Shown here piece after piece: positions 63,846 to 64,000 of a stretch of DNA of 64,000 nt (position 1 is the first letter of the stretch; each line of letters begins with the position of its first letter). The stretch is from Leifsonia virtsii (GTDB lineage: Bacteria; Actinomycetota; Actinomycetes; Actinomycetales; Microbacteriaceae), in contig NZ_JAROCB010000002.1 in NCBI RefSeq assembly GCF_030433675.1, positions 868,001 to 932,000 on the forward strand. Reading direction: 5' to 3'. Under the pieces are notes generated by a model, which saw nothing but the letters and a program-made list of their open reading frames with translations, did not search any database and was not told the origin of the DNA. Both the position numbers and the translations under genes were made by a program.

Positions 63846-64000
63846 TTGGCACTGTCGAGCACGCCCGGTCCCGACAAGGACCGTACGAACCCGGACCAGA
63901 GCACCACGGACATCTCGTCTTCCCCCGCCGTCTCGCGTCGCGTCGCGCGTGCTGCGTCGCGCCCCGCCGCAGTCTCCACCGCGACCGGTTCGACCGCCGC
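63846..64000 (+). CDS. N-terminus of a secreted or wall-associated protein, cut by the window end
   Basis: 51 complete codons from a TTG at 63846, preceded by GGAGG (63835-63839). The visible part (ALSSTPGPDKDRTNPDQSTT and a run of Arg/Ala/Ser) has an Arg-rich pre-signal region (VSRRVARAASRP), as in long N-terminal extensions of actinobacterial wall hydrolases behind riboswitch leaders. No domain is seen, so function is undetermined. No in-frame ATG is available. Confidence 0.5.
   Translation, partial: MALSSTPGPDKDRTNPDQSTTDISSSPAVSRRVARAASRPAAVSTATGSTA

Noticed and set aside
63683-63979. 98-codon minus-strand frame at the window end
   Set aside because: It lies opposite the leader and the start of the plus-strand gene, has no ribosome-binding site and no recognisable domain.

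Overview
The window is high-GC DNA from an actinobacterium, most like the Microbacteriaceae (Leifsonia-type relatives). The grounds are the GC-rich third codon positions, CarD, fused IspDF, RlmB with a long basic N-terminus, DUF3027, DUF3263, DUF4032, DUF2530 and DUF6325 proteins, an XPB helicase paired with a helicase-associated protein, a lone groEL with CIRCE sites, and an IdeR-type DtxR. No insertion sequence, prophage, CRISPR array or rRNA operon is visible. The genus is inference.

Layout. 1-7.5 kb: housekeeping genes (lipoprotein, carD, ispDF, cysS, rlmB) and a small DUF6325/50-residue operon. 7.6-13.2 kb: an orphan MsiK-type sugar ABC ATPase, a DsbA-like membrane thioredoxin, tRNA-Thr, small membrane and DNA-binding proteins, an esterase and a YciI protein. 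13.4-18.0 kb: an iron-box-controlled siderophore reductase, signal peptidase I, an M23 wall peptidase and a maltokinase-like kinase. 18.1-26.4 kb: an accessory island. It holds a Cys/Asp-repeat surface protein with a LAKTG sortase signal, translationally coupled to a 2098-residue secreted Rhs/YD-repeat protein, itself coupled to a two-helix membrane protein that is probably its immunity factor. Behind it lie the remnant of another C-terminal tail and two more small membrane-protein genes.

26.4-36.9 kb: an almost complete aerobic phenylacetate degradation cluster: paaABCDE-paaG, a divergent TetR regulator, paaZ, paaI, paaH, paaF and paaJ, with related palindromes in front of paaA and paaJ. paaK is not in the window. 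37.0-42.3 kb: an LtrA membrane protein, a Lrp/AsnC regulator and a branched-chain-type 2-oxoacid dehydrogenase operon (E1-alpha, E1-beta, E2) without E3. 42.4-50.5 kb: a YdcZ-type transporter, nitroreductase, msrB, DUF3263 and LytR_C proteins, a cold shock protein, groEL under two CIRCE-like sites, a 150-bp tandem palindromic repeat, and an OmpR-type two-component pair.

50.6-64 kb: an FAD oxidoreductase, a FolP2-type dihydropteroate synthase homologue, a RibD-like reductase and an APH-type kinase in a tight run; an ECF sigma factor with a membrane partner; XPB helicase and a helicase-associated protein; a second cold shock protein overlapping a DUF3027 protein; serC; an IdeR/DtxR regulator; and a structured leader in front of a gene cut by the window end.

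Two themes run through the window. Many genes appear leaderless: a TANNNT -10 hexamer sits exactly 6-7 nt before the start codon. Many operons end in long perfect stem-loops without U-tracts. The iron regulator near the right end and the iron box at 13.36 kb are a plausible regulator-target pair. The strongest candidate for an undescribed system is the surface-protein/Rhs/immunity operon at 18.1-26.4 kb.
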